Source: Oscillospiraceae bacterium (GTDB taxonomy: Bacteria; Bacillota; Clostridia; Oscillospirales; Oscillospiraceae). Taken from it: 64,000 nt of DNA. The DNA is taken from contig JABLYK010000007.1 of the NCBI GenBank assembly GCA_018265835.1, positions 1-64,000 of the forward strand. The letters run 5' to 3'. Numbering within the stretch: position 1 is the stretch's first letter; each line of letters begins with the position of its first letter. The notes beneath the pieces are model-generated. The model did not search any database. It worked only from the letters and a program-made list of their open reading frames with translations, and was not told the origin of the DNA. Of this stretch, positions 7,797 through 16,514 are shown in pieces. A program made the translations under genes and the position numbers.

Positions 7797-9032
7797 ATGC
7801 AGTATGGATTGATCGGGGAGCATCTGCCCCACAGCTTTTCCAAGGAAATTCACGAAAAGCTCGCCTCCTACACCTATGAGCTGCACGAGCTTGCGCCGGA
7901 CGAACTGGACGCTTTTATGCGTGCCAAAGAATTTCGCGCCATCAACGTGACCATCCCCTACAAGCAGGACGTCATCCCGTATCTCGACGAGATCAGCGAC
8001 AGCGCAAAAGAGATTGGCGCGGTGAACACCATCGTCAACCGTGACGGACGCCTCTGCGGGTACAACACGGACTATCTCGGCATGACGGCGCTCATCCGAA
8101 AGATCGGCCTGGAGCTGACGGGCAAGACCGTGCTCATTCTCGGCACCGGCGGCACCTCGCACACGGCGCAGTACGTGGCGCGCCATCTCGGCGCAGCAGA
8201 GGTACGCACCGTGAGCCGCTCCGGGCGGTGCGGGAGCCTCACCTACGAGCAGGCGGCGGAATACAGCGGCGCGCAGATCATCCTCAACACGACCCCCGCC
8301 GGGATGTTCCCAAATCCGGACGCGCAGGCCATCGACCTGACGCCGTTCCTCTCGTTGGAGGGCGTGGTCGATGTGGTGTATAACCCGCTGCGCACCCAGC
8401 TCGTGCTGCAGGCACAGGGCTACGGTACGCCCGCCGAGGGCGGGCTGTACATGCTCGTGGGTCAGGCTGTCGCGGCGGTGGAAATTTTTCTGGATCAAAC
8501 GCTCCCGGCAGACGCGCTGGACAAGGTGTTCCGCGAGGTGAAGGCCTCCAAGGAGAACATCGTGCTCACCGGAATGCCCGGCAGCGGCAAGAGCACCGTC
8601 GGCCAGCTTCTGGCTGCGGCGCTGGGGCGCGAATTCTACGATACCGATGCGCTGATCGTGGAGCGGACGGGCAAGCCGATCTCCGAGATCTTTGCAACGC
8701 GCGGCGAACTGGCCTTCCGCAAGCTGGAGCAGGACGTGATCGCCGAGCTTTCACAGAAGACCGGCTGCGTCATTGCGACCGGCGGCGGCGCAGTGCTGCG
8801 CGCACAGAACATTCAGCGCCTGCGCGCAAACGGCCGCATCTACTTCCTCGACCGGCCAGTGGACGACATCGTCCCCACCGACGACCGTCCGCTCGCCCTC
8901 GACCGCGCGGCGCTCGAAAAGCGCTACAAAGAGCGCTATCTCATTTATTGCTCCACGGCGGATGCGATCATCCCCGTGCAGGGGCTTCCGGAGACGGTGG
9001 CCGAATCCATACGAAAAGAGTTTTCAACATGA
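7797..9032 (+). CDS. Fused shikimate dehydrogenase - shikimate kinase
   Basis: A 411-residue fusion of two consecutive shikimate-pathway enzymes. Residues 1-250 are AroE: the substrate site VTIPYK (K56), NTD (90-92) and a nucleotide-binding GTGGTSHTA (116-124). Residues 254-411 are AroK: Walker A GMPGSGKST (259-267), the DTDALI stretch (282-287), GGGAVLR and the lid region DDRPLALDR. The frame is continuous with no stop or start between the modules. The real start is the ATG at 7797 with an AAGGAG site; the open frame extends upstream only as a shadow over aroB. The 3' end overlaps aroQ by four bases (ATGA). Confidence 0.93.
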   Translation: MQYGLIGEHLPHSFSKEIHEKLASYTYELHELAPDELDAFMRAKEFRAINVTIPYKQDVIPYLDEISDSAKEIGAVNTIVNRDGRLCGYNTDYLGMTALIRKIGLELTGKTVLILGTGGTSHTAQYVARHLGAAEVRTVSRSGRCGSLTYEQAAEYSGAQIILNTTPAGMFPNPDAQAIDLTPFLSLEGVVDVVYNPLRTQLVLQAQGYGTPAEGGLYMLVGQAVAAVEIFLDQTLPADALDKVFREVKASKENIVLTGMPGSGKSTVGQLLAAALGREFYDTDALIVERTGKPISEIFATRGELAFRKLEQDVIAELSQKTGCVIATGGGAVLRAQNIQRLRANGRIYFLDRPVDDIVPTDDRPLALDRAALEKRYKERYLIYCSTADAIIPVQGLPETVAESIRKEFST

Positions 9033-9469
9033 ATCTGCTTGTCATCAACGGACCGAATCTCAACTTTCTCGGCATCCGCGAGCCCGCGCACTACGGCACG
9101 GAAACCTATGGCGCGCTGCTGGAGAAGATCCGCGCCTACTGCGCTGAAAAGCAGATCCCGGTCGCGTTTTACCAGTCCAACCATGAAGGCGCGCTCGTGG
9201 ATCGCATCCAGCAGGCGTACTTCGACGGCGTGGACGGCATCATCATCAATCCCGGTGCGTACACGCACACGAGCATTGCCCTGCTCGACGCGGTAAAATC
9301 CGTGTCCATTCCAACTGTGGAGGTGCACATCTCCGCCGTGGAGCAGCGCGAGGCGTTCCGGCAGACCAGTTACATCCGCAGCGCGTGCATCGCAACCATC
9401 ACCGGCCACGGTACGGACGGCTATCTCATGGCCGTGGACAAATTACAGGAGTATTATCATGGATCTTAA
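9029..9469 (+). CDS. aroQ: Type II 3-dehydroquinate dehydratase
   Basis: A 146-residue type II dehydroquinase, the small dodecameric form. NGPNLNFLGIREP at the N-terminus contains the catalytic arginine loop, followed by tyrosine 22. NPGAYTHTS and EVHIS carry the substrate contacts and the catalytic histidine. The start overlaps the stop of the upstream fusion gene (ATGA), indicating translational coupling. Function: removal of water from 3-dehydroquinate, supplying the AroE half of the upstream fusion. Confidence 0.97.
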   Translation: MNLLVINGPNLNFLGIREPAHYGTETYGALLEKIRAYCAEKQIPVAFYQSNHEGALVDRIQQAYFDGVDGIIINPGAYTHTSIALLDAVKSVSIPTVEVHISAVEQREAFRQTSYIRSACIATITGHGTDGYLMAVDKLQEYYHGS

Positions 9470-10679
9470 AATTGCAAAAGGCCGCGCATGCGGCGTGGTG
9501 CAGGCGCCGCCGTCCAAGAGCATGGCGCACCGAATGCTGCTGTGCGCAGGACTTGCCGAGGGCGAGAGCGTGGTGCACAACGTCGCGTTTTCCGAGGACA
9601 TTCTTGCGACGATCGACGTGCTGCGCGCGCTCGGCGCAACCTGCCGCATCGACGGCGACACCGTAACCGTCACCGGCGCGGACGCACGTCAGGCGCACTA
9701 CGACGGCATGCTCTCCTGCCGGGAGAGCGGCAGCACGCTGCGCTTTTGCATCCCGCTGCTGCTGCTGAGCGGCAACGAATTCACGCTGACCGGCAAGGGC
9801 CGGCTCCTGCAGCGGCCGCAGGACGTGTACGTCGATCTCTGCGAGCGGCAGGGACTGCTCTTTGAGCGCGGCGCGGATACCATTCGCCTGCGCGGGCCGC
9901 TGCATACCGGCGAGTACGTGCTGCCGGGCGATATCAGCAGCCAGTTCATCAGCGGCCTGCTCTTCGCGCTGCCGCTCAAGCGGCAGGACAGCACCATTCA
10001 CGTCCTCCCCCCGGTCGAGAGCCGCAGCTACATCGACATCACCCTTCAGGCGCTCGGCACCTTCGGCGTGCAGGCGCGGTGGGACGAGGACGATGAAAAC
10101 ACCCTCCTCATCCCCGGCGGGCAGCACTATCTGCCCCGCGAAGTGACGGTGGAGGGCGACTATTCCAATGCCGCATTTTTCGGCGCGCTCGCCGCGTTTG
10201 GCGACGATGTGACCGTCACCGGCCTGCAGCCGAGCCTGCAGGGCGACCGGGTGTACGCCCACTGCTTCGAGCAGCTCCGGCAGGGCATGGCCACGATCGA
10301 CGTGACCGACTGCCCCGATCTCGGCCCGATCCTGATGGCCGCGGCGGCGGTGCTGCACGGCGTCGTGCTGACCGGGACGCGCCGGCTGCGCATCAAGGAG
10401 AGCGACCGCGGCGTCGTCATGGCGCAGGAGCTGCAAAAGCTCGGCGTGCGCTGCAGCGTGCAGGAAAACACAATTGAAATCTTCCCCGGCGTCCAGCCGC
10501 CGGAACGGCCGCTGCTCGGCCACAACGACCACCGGATCGTCATGTCATGCGCCGTGCTGCTCACGCGCACCGGCGGCGTGATCTCCGGCGCGGAAGCCGT
10601 CACAAAGAGCTTTCCTGGCTTTTTTGACCGGCTCCGGGAACTTGGAATCGAGGTAACGGAACTTGAAAATCACGGATGA
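9459..10679 (+). CDS. aroA: 3-phosphoshikimate 1-carboxyvinyltransferase (EPSP synthase)
   Basis: A 406-residue EPSP synthase joining shikimate-3-phosphate and phosphoenolpyruvate. It shows PPSKSMAHR (residues 15-23; the lysine that contacts PEP), RESGSTLRF in the N-terminal half, DYSNAAFF, and LRIKESDR near residue 310. The start overlaps aroQ by 11 bp and is the first ATG after a GGAG-like site. It is somewhat shorter than the usual 420-430 residues, and the family subclass (glyphosate-sensitive or tolerant) cannot be decided by eye. Confidence 0.96.
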   Translation: MDLKIAKGRACGVVQAPPSKSMAHRMLLCAGLAEGESVVHNVAFSEDILATIDVLRALGATCRIDGDTVTVTGADARQAHYDGMLSCRESGSTLRFCIPLLLLSGNEFTLTGKGRLLQRPQDVYVDLCERQGLLFERGADTIRLRGPLHTGEYVLPGDISSQFISGLLFALPLKRQDSTIHVLPPVESRSYIDITLQALGTFGVQARWDEDDENTLLIPGGQHYLPREVTVEGDYSNAAFFGALAAFGDDVTVTGLQPSLQGDRVYAHCFEQLRQGMATIDVTDCPDLGPILMAAAAVLHGVVLTGTRRLRIKESDRGVVMAQELQKLGVRCSVQENTIEIFPGVQPPERPLLGHNDHRIVMSCAVLLTRTGGVISGAEAVTKSFPGFFDRLRELGIEVTELENHG

Positions 10680-11523
10680 AACGCACATTCTGATCGTCGG
10701 GCTCGGCCTGCTCGGCGGCAGCTACGCCAGAGCGCTCACACGCGCGGGGCTGAAAGTCGGTGCCATTGCGCACAAACAGGCCGATCTCGACTTTGCCATG
10801 GGCGAGGGCTTCGTCCACGAAGGCGCCGCCTTCCCGGACCCGGCGCTGATCGGCAAGGCGGATATCGTCGTCTTTGCCCTGTACCCCCACGTCTTCCGCA
10901 CATGGATTCAGGAGAACCAGCACCTGCTCAAGCCGGGCGCCATTCTCACCGACGTCACTGGCGTCAAGCGCTGCATCGTTTACGACATTCAGGACACGCT
11001 GCGGCCGGATGTGGAGTTCATCGCTGCGCACCCCATGGCCGGCCGCGAGGTCTACGGCGTGCGCAACAGCGACGACAGTATTTTCCGCATTGCCAACTAC
11101 ATCGTAGTACCAACCGCCAAAAACACGCCGGAGGCCATCGCCGTCTGCCGGCAGCTCGGCGAGCTGCTGGGCTTCGCGCGCATTTCGGAGCTGTCCCCGG
11201 AGGAGCACGACGAAATGATCGGCTTCGTGTCGCAGCTCACGCACTGCATCGCCATCTCGCTGATGACGTGCAGCGATTCCGAGCATCTCGGCCTGTACAC
11301 CGGCGACTCGTTCCGCGACCTGACGCGCATCGCGCGCATCAACGAAACCATGTGGACCGAGCTGTTTTTGGACAATCAGGACGCGCTGCTGCGCCAGATG
11401 GACCTGTTCTCGGCGGAATTCAATCGCCTGCGCAACATGCTCGCCGACGGGGACGCAGAGGGCATGAAAGCCATGATGCGCAAATCCACCGCGCGGCGCA
11501 TCGCGCTCAACGAAGGCAGATAA
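10663..11523 (+). CDS. tyrA: Prephenate dehydrogenase
   Basis: A 286-residue NAD(P)-dependent prephenate dehydrogenase forming 4-hydroxyphenylpyruvate for tyrosine. The Rossmann motif GLGLLGGSYARAL sits at residues 13-25, with DVTGVK and AAHPMAGRE (catalytic histidine region) following. No ACT domain is present, so feedback control must act elsewhere. The reading frame starts with TTG at 10663, inside the end of aroA; no better ATG precedes the Rossmann motif, and the overlap of 17 bp fits a coupled operon. The exact start is therefore less certain than the function. Confidence 0.93.
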   Translation: MKITDETHILIVGLGLLGGSYARALTRAGLKVGAIAHKQADLDFAMGEGFVHEGAAFPDPALIGKADIVVFALYPHVFRTWIQENQHLLKPGAILTDVTGVKRCIVYDIQDTLRPDVEFIAAHPMAGREVYGVRNSDDSIFRIANYIVVPTAKNTPEAIAVCRQLGELLGFARISELSPEEHDEMIGFVSQLTHCIAISLMTCSDSEHLGLYTGDSFRDLTRIARINETMWTELFLDNQDALLRQMDLFSAEFNRLRNMLADGDAEGMKAMMRKSTARRIALNEGR

Positions 11524-11541
11524 AGAAAGAAGGAGAATGCA

Positions 11542-12621
11542 ATGGTACCCCCCAGTCATATTTCTTACGACAACCCCTTTGAGAATACCATGAACATGAA
11601 CTTCATCCGGAAGCTCCCGATCCCCCGCGACGTGAAGCAGGAATATCCCGTTCCGGAAAATCTGCGTGAAGTACGCAAGGCAAATATCCGGCAGATTGAA
11701 GACGTGTTCACCGGCGCTTCAGGCAAGTTTCTGATCTTCATCGGCCCCTGCTCCGCCGACCGCGAGGACTCCGTGATGGATTATCTCTGCCACCTGCGCG
11801 CCGTGCAGGAAAAGGTAGCGGACAAGCTCGTAATCGTCCCCCGCCTGTACACGAACAAGCCCCGCACCACCGGCGACGGCTACAAGGGTATGCTCCACCA
11901 GCCCGACCCGACCGGCCGGCCCGACATGTTCCGCGGCATTCTCACCATCCGCGAGCTGCACATGCGCGCGCTCGTGGAGACCGGCTTCTCCTGCGCCGAC
12001 GAAATGCTGTATCCCGAGAATCACCGGTATGTGGACGATCTGCTGGCCTATGTGGCCGTTGGCGCGCGCTCGGTGGAAAACCAGCAGCACCGCCTGACCG
12101 CCAGCGGTCTGGACATTCCGGTCGGCATGAAAAACCCCACCAGCGGCGACTTCTCCGTCATGCTCAACGCCATCACCGCCGCGCAGCACTCCCACACGTT
12201 CATCTACCGCAACTGGGAGGTTGAAAGTCAGGGCAACCCCTACGCGCACGCCATTCTGCGCGGCTATGTCAACAAGCACGGCCAGTCCCTGCCGAACTAC
12301 CACTACGAGGACATGATCCGGCTCATCAAGCTGTACAACGACAAGGACGTGCAAAACCGCGCCGTCATCGTCGATACGAACCACTCCAACTCCAACAAGA
12401 ACTATCTGGAGCAGATCCGCATCGCCAAGGAGGTGCTGCACGAGCGCAGCATCAATCCGGACATTCACAAGCTGGTCAAAGGCTTCATGATCGAAAGCTA
12501 TCTGGAGGACGGCTGCCAGAAGCCGGAGGACGCGCACATTTACGGCAAGTCCATCACCGACCCCTGCCTCGGCTGGGAAAAGACCGAGCGGCTGCTCTAC
12601 GACATTGCAGAGCTGGCATAA
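11542..12621 (+). CDS. 3-deoxy-7-phosphoheptulonate (DAHP) synthase, class I
   Basis: A 359-residue class I-alpha DAHP synthase (AroG/AroF/AroH type), condensing PEP and erythrose-4-phosphate in the first committed step. Family landmarks are FIGPCSADR, the KPRTTGDGYKG stretch (residues about 110-120), GARSVENQ and the metal-site region DTNHSNSNK. It has an AGGAG site and is 18 bp after tyrA. It is last in the operon although first in the pathway. Which amino acid inhibits it cannot be read from the sequence. Chorismate synthase (aroC) is the one shikimate step missing from the cluster. Confidence 0.95.
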   Translation: MVPPSHISYDNPFENTMNMNFIRKLPIPRDVKQEYPVPENLREVRKANIRQIEDVFTGASGKFLIFIGPCSADREDSVMDYLCHLRAVQEKVADKLVIVPRLYTNKPRTTGDGYKGMLHQPDPTGRPDMFRGILTIRELHMRALVETGFSCADEMLYPENHRYVDDLLAYVAVGARSVENQQHRLTASGLDIPVGMKNPTSGDFSVMLNAITAAQHSHTFIYRNWEVESQGNPYAHAILRGYVNKHGQSLPNYHYEDMIRLIKLYNDKDVQNRAVIVDTNHSNSNKNYLEQIRIAKEVLHERSINPDIHKLVKGFMIESYLEDGCQKPEDAHIYGKSITDPCLGWEKTERLLYDIAELA

Positions 12622-12631
12622 GAATCCCGAC

Positions 12632-12665
12632 AAAGCCCCGGCGCAGGAACCTGCGCCGGGGCTTT
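12632..12665 (+). terminator. Terminator of the aromatic operon
   Basis: Inverted repeat AAAGCCCCGGCGCAGG/CCTGCGCCGGGGCTTT, 10 bp after the DAHP synthase stop codon. The T-tract is short. Confidence 0.85.
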
Positions 12666-12666
12666 G

Positions 12667-12783
12667 AGACTGTCAAAAAAGCAAAGCTTTTTTGACAGAG
12701 GGGAAAGCGGCCTGACTGCAGCGCACTCGCCGTCCGCCAAAGGCGGACAGCTCGCACGTTTGCAGGCCGAGAAGTATTTTCTG
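12667..12783 (-). repeat. Dispersed structured repeat, copy B
   Basis: Reverse-complement copy of the element at 27-146. The CTGTCAAAAAAG hairpin is at 12670-12698 and the GTCCGCC/GGCGGAC hairpin at 12731-12749. It follows directly after the operon terminator. The loops differ from copy A while the paired arms are retained. The rest of the gap up to 12923 holds only the hairpin at 12862-12891. Confidence 0.8.
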
Positions 12784-12861
12784 TGCCTCTGCTCTGACCG
12801 TTTCCCCTTGCTCCCGCCATTTGATTCACCCCAGGAGCAAAAAGCTTTCCTCAAACTTAGC

Positions 12862-12891
12862 GGCCGGCGCGACCATTGGGTCGCGCCGGCC
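12862..12891. terminator. GC-rich hairpin before the symporter stop
   Basis: Perfect inverted repeat GGCCGGCGCGACC/GGTCGCGCCGGCC with a four-base loop. In the plus direction it is followed within 9 bp by a T-run, in the minus direction only distantly. It probably ends the symporter transcript. Confidence 0.5.
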
Positions 12892-12923
12892 GCGCCGGTT
12901 TTTTCTGTTTTTCAGTGGAACGC

Positions 12924-14336
12924 TCAGTTCCAGAAGTCCGTTCCGCTCACGCCGATGTCGGCGGCATGGAACACGGGGTTCTCACCCGCCTTGCGCTGAC
13001 TGGTATAGTCCTTCAGCGCCTTGAGCGCAGTGTTGCCCAAAATCAGAATGGTTGGGATGTTGATCACGACCATGAGCGCCTGGAACATGTCAGCCGTATC
13101 CCACGCAAGCCCCGCGCTGATCAGCGCGCCGAGGAACACAATAACCGTGGCAATCACGCGGAACACCGTCATAAACGTCCGGCCCGGATTGCGCTTGAGA
13201 ATGTACTTCAGGCAGCCCTCGCAGTAGTAATAGTTGCCGATGAGCGTGGTGAACGCAAACAGGCACATGGACACCGCAATGAAGATCGGGCCGGCATTGC
13301 CGAGCGCATTCTGCATCGCAGCCTGCACATAGGGCGCGCCCTGCATCTCCTCCGCCGGGGCAACGCCGGAGCAAAGGCACATCAGCGCGGTGGCCGAGCA
13401 GATCAGCAGCGTGTCAATGAACACGGACAGCATCTGCACCAGCCCCTGCTTTGCCGGGTGGGACACATCCGCTGTGGCAGCGGCGTTCGGCGCCGAGCCC
13501 ATGCCGGCTTCGTTGGAATACAGGCCGCGCTTGATGCCCTGCATCATGGCCGAGCCTGCAAAGCCGCCGAAGATGGCCCTGAAATCAAACGCATCCACAA
13601 AAATTCTGCCCAGAACGCCGGGGAGCAGGCCGGCATGCATGATGATTACAACCAGAGAAACCAGAATGTAAATCACGCCCATGACCGGAACGAGCACACC
13701 GGTGATCTTGGTCAGACGCTTGGCGCCGCCCAGCACGCACACAGCGAACAAAACCGCCAGAATCGCGCCGATGATGGCAGGCGTGCGGCCTTTGCTGTAA
13801 AAGTTGAAGCCCGAAAAGGCAGACTGCAAATTATAAGAGGCCAGCATATTGTAGCCCACAGCGTAGGTCAGAATCAGCACCACGGCGAAAATGACGCCGA
13901 GCCAGCGCTGCTTCAGGGCGCTTTCCATGTAATAGGACGGGCCGCCATAGCTGCTGCCGTCCGTATCGCGCTTCTTGTAAATCTGCGCGAGCGTGGATTC
14001 AATGAATGCGGACGCGCCGCCCAGAAGCGCCGTCACCCACATCCAGAACACGGCCCCGTAGCCGCCGACGCAGATGGCCGTGGACACGCCCACGATATTC
14101 CCCGTGCCGACGCGCGACGCGGTAGAGACCATCAGCGCGCCAAAGGACGAAATGCCGTTTTTGTCCTTCGGCTTCTCGGAGACAACGCGGATGGATTCCC
14201 CAAACAGCCGGAACTGGATCAGGCCTGTCCGGACGGTAAAATACAGACCGGCAAGAATCAGGAACAGCGGCACAATATACGGCTGATACAAAAATCCGCT
14301 GATGGCGTTGACTACTTTATCAATTGCTTCAATCAT
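12924..14336 (-). CDS. Alanine/glycine:cation symporter (AgcS family)
   Basis: A 470-residue, sodium-coupled amino acid symporter of the AGCS family with about eleven membrane helices. Visible signatures are ASRVGTGNIVGVSTAI near residue 90, GPSYYMESAL, and SNEAGMGSAPNAAA around residue 285. The chosen ATG has a GAGGAG site 6 bp upstream; the open frame runs further but lies over the promoter. It has its own promoter at 14385-14413 and no operon partner. The likely substrate is alanine or glycine with Na+, from the family; this is not proven here. Confidence 0.93.
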   Translation of the reverse strand: MIEAIDKVVNAISGFLYQPYIVPLFLILAGLYFTVRTGLIQFRLFGESIRVVSEKPKDKNGISSFGALMVSTASRVGTGNIVGVSTAICVGGYGAVFWMWVTALLGGASAFIESTLAQIYKKRDTDGSSYGGPSYYMESALKQRWLGVIFAVVLILTYAVGYNMLASYNLQSAFSGFNFYSKGRTPAIIGAILAVLFAVCVLGGAKRLTKITGVLVPVMGVIYILVSLVVIIMHAGLLPGVLGRIFVDAFDFRAIFGGFAGSAMMQGIKRGLYSNEAGMGSAPNAAATADVSHPAKQGLVQMLSVFIDTLLICSATALMCLCSGVAPAEEMQGAPYVQAAMQNALGNAGPIFIAVSMCLFAFTTLIGNYYYCEGCLKYILKRNPGRTFMTVFRVIATVIVFLGALISAGLAWDTADMFQALMVVINIPTILILGNTALKALKDYTSQRKAGENPVFHAADIGVSGTDFWN

Positions 14337-14384
14337 ATCGTTCTCCTCATCTTCGTTGTGCTGCGCCGCGCGCAGCCAAGAACA

Positions 14385-14413
14385 ATTATACAAACATTCC
14401 CGGAAAGAAGCAA
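14385..14413 (-). promoter_or_regulatory. Promoter of the AgcS symporter gene
   Basis: Minus-strand -35 TTGCTT, 17 bp, -10 TATAAT. Confidence 0.6.
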
Positions 14414-14464
14414 GCATTTCCCGTCATTTTTGCAACAATCAGCAAAACTTACGATAACGGTCGC

Positions 14465-14493
14465 TTGCATCCGGCGCGGATTTGGATTATGAT
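14465..14493 (+). promoter_or_regulatory. Promoter of the DUF2461 gene
   Basis: -35 TTGCAT, 17 bp, -10 TATGAT, with the start codon 36 bp downstream. Confidence 0.6.
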
Positions 14494-14529
14494 GAAGCGG
14501 AAAAATTCCTCAGACAAGGAGCATACCTG

Positions 14530-15195
14530 ATGTTCAACGGCTTTACCGATTCAACCATTGATTTTATGTGGAACCTGCGTTTCAACAATGAACGCCCGTG
14601 GTTCAACGCACACAAGGAAGAGTTTCTCGAGGTGCTCGACCGCCCGATGAAAGCGCTGGCGGCGGAGGTGCTGGAGCAGCTGCAGGCACAGTTCCCGGAG
14701 CGCGCATGGTATCTGCACGTGTCGCGCATCTACCGCGACGCGCGGCGGCTGTACGGGCACGGGCCGTATAAGGATCACCTGTGGTTCACCCTGCGGTGCG
14801 ACGCCAGCCGCGGCCCGGAAATTCCTGCGTTTTTCTTTGAGCTGTCGCCGGAAAATTACGGCTTCGGCATGGGCTTTTACTGGGCCAGAGCCGAAATGAT
14901 GGAGCGCTACCGCCGCGCAATTCTCGGCAACCCGCGTGAACTGGAAGCGCTCGCCGCGCGCTTCAACGCGCAGGATACCTTTCAGCTTGACGGCAAGGAC
15001 TACGCGCGCCCCAAGGGCGACGTCGGCGCGCTGCTCAACCCGTGGTTCAATAAGCGCGTGCTCGATCTCTCGTGTGTGCGCGCGCACGACGATCTGCTCT
15101 TCTCTCCCGCGCTCGTGGACGAGCTGGTGCGCGGCTTCGCCTTTTTGGTGCCCTATTACGATTATCTCGACGCAATCATGAAGCGCGCGGACTAA
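14530..15195 (+). CDS. DUF2461 family protein
   Basis: A 221-residue soluble protein that matches the DUF2461 (TIGR02453) pattern: an N-terminal FNGFTDSTIDFMWNLRFNNE, then NERPWFNAHKEEF, SRIYRDARRL and PYKDHLWF. The family is widespread and its biochemical role is unknown. The ATG at 14530 follows a CAAGGAG site; an in-frame ATG at 14482 lies within the promoter and was rejected. The gene is alone, with the convergent flavodoxin operon after it. No terminator is obvious in the 96 bp between them. Confidence 0.85.
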   Translation: MFNGFTDSTIDFMWNLRFNNERPWFNAHKEEFLEVLDRPMKALAAEVLEQLQAQFPERAWYLHVSRIYRDARRLYGHGPYKDHLWFTLRCDASRGPEIPAFFFELSPENYGFGMGFYWARAEMMERYRRAILGNPRELEALAARFNAQDTFQLDGKDYARPKGDVGALLNPWFNKRVLDLSCVRAHDDLLFSPALVDELVRGFAFLVPYYDYLDAIMKRAD

Positions 15196-15291
15196 ACACA
15201 GAAACGCCTACACCGAAACGCTTTGTGATTCGATTCATTCGCCGCATGAACGCGCCGGCGATTGGCGTGCATAGAAACCATTTCCCTTTCG

Positions 15292-15891
15292 TTAGCCCGT
15301 AAACCCATTTTTCGTGAGATATTCCAAAATCCCGTCCGTATCATTCGCTCTGACAAACAAGCCGTCATGGGCATTGGCGCCGGCCGCGTTTTCTCTTACA
15401 AGCTCCATGGAATTTTCAAACTGCCCAGCATCCATAGAGGCTGACTGTGCGAAGGGATACAGGTCTACTCCTGTCAGATCATAGTTTTCCAGAAAGGTGC
15501 CGATTATCATGGGCGCGGTATGCCACCAAATGGGATAGCCCACGAAAATCGTATCATATTCTGAAAGAGAATCCGGCAGATTTGCGATCTCTGGGCGGGC
15601 GTTTTCATCGTGCTCAACCTTTGCAACTTCACCACATTCATTGTAGTCTGTCGGATACGCGTTCAGCGGCTCCAGCTCCAGCAGGTCGCCACCGGTCTGT
15701 TCCTGAATGTAGGTCGCCATTTTCCCGGTGTTCCCGGAGGTAGACCAGGAGAAGTACACAATCAGCGTTTTTCCGCCGGTGTCAGGCTTTGCGGATGGTT
15801 GTGCCGTTTCCGTTTGTGCTGTCTGGCCGCAGGCTGCAAACGTAAATGCAAGAACAGCAGCCATGAAAATGCCAATTCCTTTTTTCATCAT
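15292..15891 (-). CDS. Flavodoxin-like lipoprotein
   Basis: A 199-residue protein with an N-terminal lipoprotein signal (hydrophobic stretch ending FAAC, cysteine at about 21) and a low-complexity linker, then a flavodoxin fold (LIVYFSWSTSGNTGKMA, the FMN phosphate loop; VGYPIWWHTAP, the second flavin loop). It should sit on the outer face of the membrane carrying FMN. It is the last gene of a three-gene minus-strand operon under the MerR-type promoter at 17204-17234. A paralogue lies at 42044-42643. Its electron partners are unknown. Confidence 0.88.
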   Translation of the reverse strand: MMKKGIGIFMAAVLAFTFAACGQTAQTETAQPSAKPDTGGKTLIVYFSWSTSGNTGKMATYIQEQTGGDLLELEPLNAYPTDYNECGEVAKVEHDENARPEIANLPDSLSEYDTIFVGYPIWWHTAPMIIGTFLENYDLTGVDLYPFAQSASMDAGQFENSMELVRENAAGANAHDGLFVRANDTDGILEYLTKNGFTG

Positions 15892-15924
15892 AGTTCATGC
15901 TCCTTTCTGCGTTTGGGGACCGGA

Positions 15925-16464
15925 TCAAACGGACTTTCCCAGCGCAAAGGCTTCCTGCATCGCGGGATGGTTCTGAATGTCGCCAAGCTGCCATGCGCCA
16001 GCCCCATAGATCACGCCCATTTCCTTTGCTCCGGGCAGGCACTCCAAATAGCCCCGGATGCCGTCGATGGTGCGTTCCATTTCCGCTTTTCCGTCCGCTG
16101 CCGTGGCAATCAAATAGAACTCCTTATTCTCAAGCCCTGATGTTTGCGCACCGCCAAGCGTGCGGTCGATCATGGTTTTGAGTTGGGCATTCATGGTATA
16201 GAAGTAGACCGGCGTTGCCAGAACGATCACATCACTGGATTTCATCTTGTCGATCACCATCGCCATATCGTCCTGCTTCACACAGTGGCCCAACCTTTTG
16301 CAGGCGTAGCAGGCGGTGCAATATTCGATATGAAGCTCCGCAAGCCGCAGCTTTTCTACATGGTTTCCCGCTTCCTGTGCGCCCTTTCCAAATTGATCGC
16401 ACAGCGTGTCCGAATTGCCGCCCTTTCTGGGGCTGGCAGAGAGAATCAGTACATTTTTGCTCAT
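15925..16464 (-). CDS. Flavodoxin-family NAD(P)H-dependent oxidoreductase
   Basis: A 179-residue FMN-binding protein of the NADPH-dependent FMN reductase / iron-sulfur flavoprotein superfamily. It starts with LILSASPRKGGNSDTL (flavin phosphate loop) and has a CTACYACKRLGHC cysteine cluster at about 49-61, spaced like that of iron-sulfur flavoproteins, then TPVYFYTMNAQLK. An iron-sulfur centre is possible but unproven. Middle gene of the MerR-controlled operon. Such proteins often reduce quinones, nitro compounds or azo dyes; the substrate here is unknown. Confidence 0.85.
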   Translation of the reverse strand: MSKNVLILSASPRKGGNSDTLCDQFGKGAQEAGNHVEKLRLAELHIEYCTACYACKRLGHCVKQDDMAMVIDKMKSSDVIVLATPVYFYTMNAQLKTMIDRTLGGAQTSGLENKEFYLIATAADGKAEMERTIDGIRGYLECLPGAKEMGVIYGAGAWQLGDIQNHPAMQEAFALGKSV

Positions 16465-16514
16465 TTCATTGCCTCCTTATGCTCGTTGGTTTTCTTTTCG
16501 CCACTCGCTTCATC

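Noticed and set aside
12554..12999. Short frames translating the dispersed repeat
   Set aside because: The same peptide appears at both repeat copies because the DNA is repeated; the conserved features are hairpins, not codons.
12876..14492. 538-codon plus-strand frame opposite the AgcS symporter
   Set aside because: Low-complexity antisense frame with no binding site; the symporter on the other strand is certain.
15196..15291. Search for a terminator between the DUF2461 and flavodoxin genes
   Set aside because: No convincing hairpin with T-run was seen.
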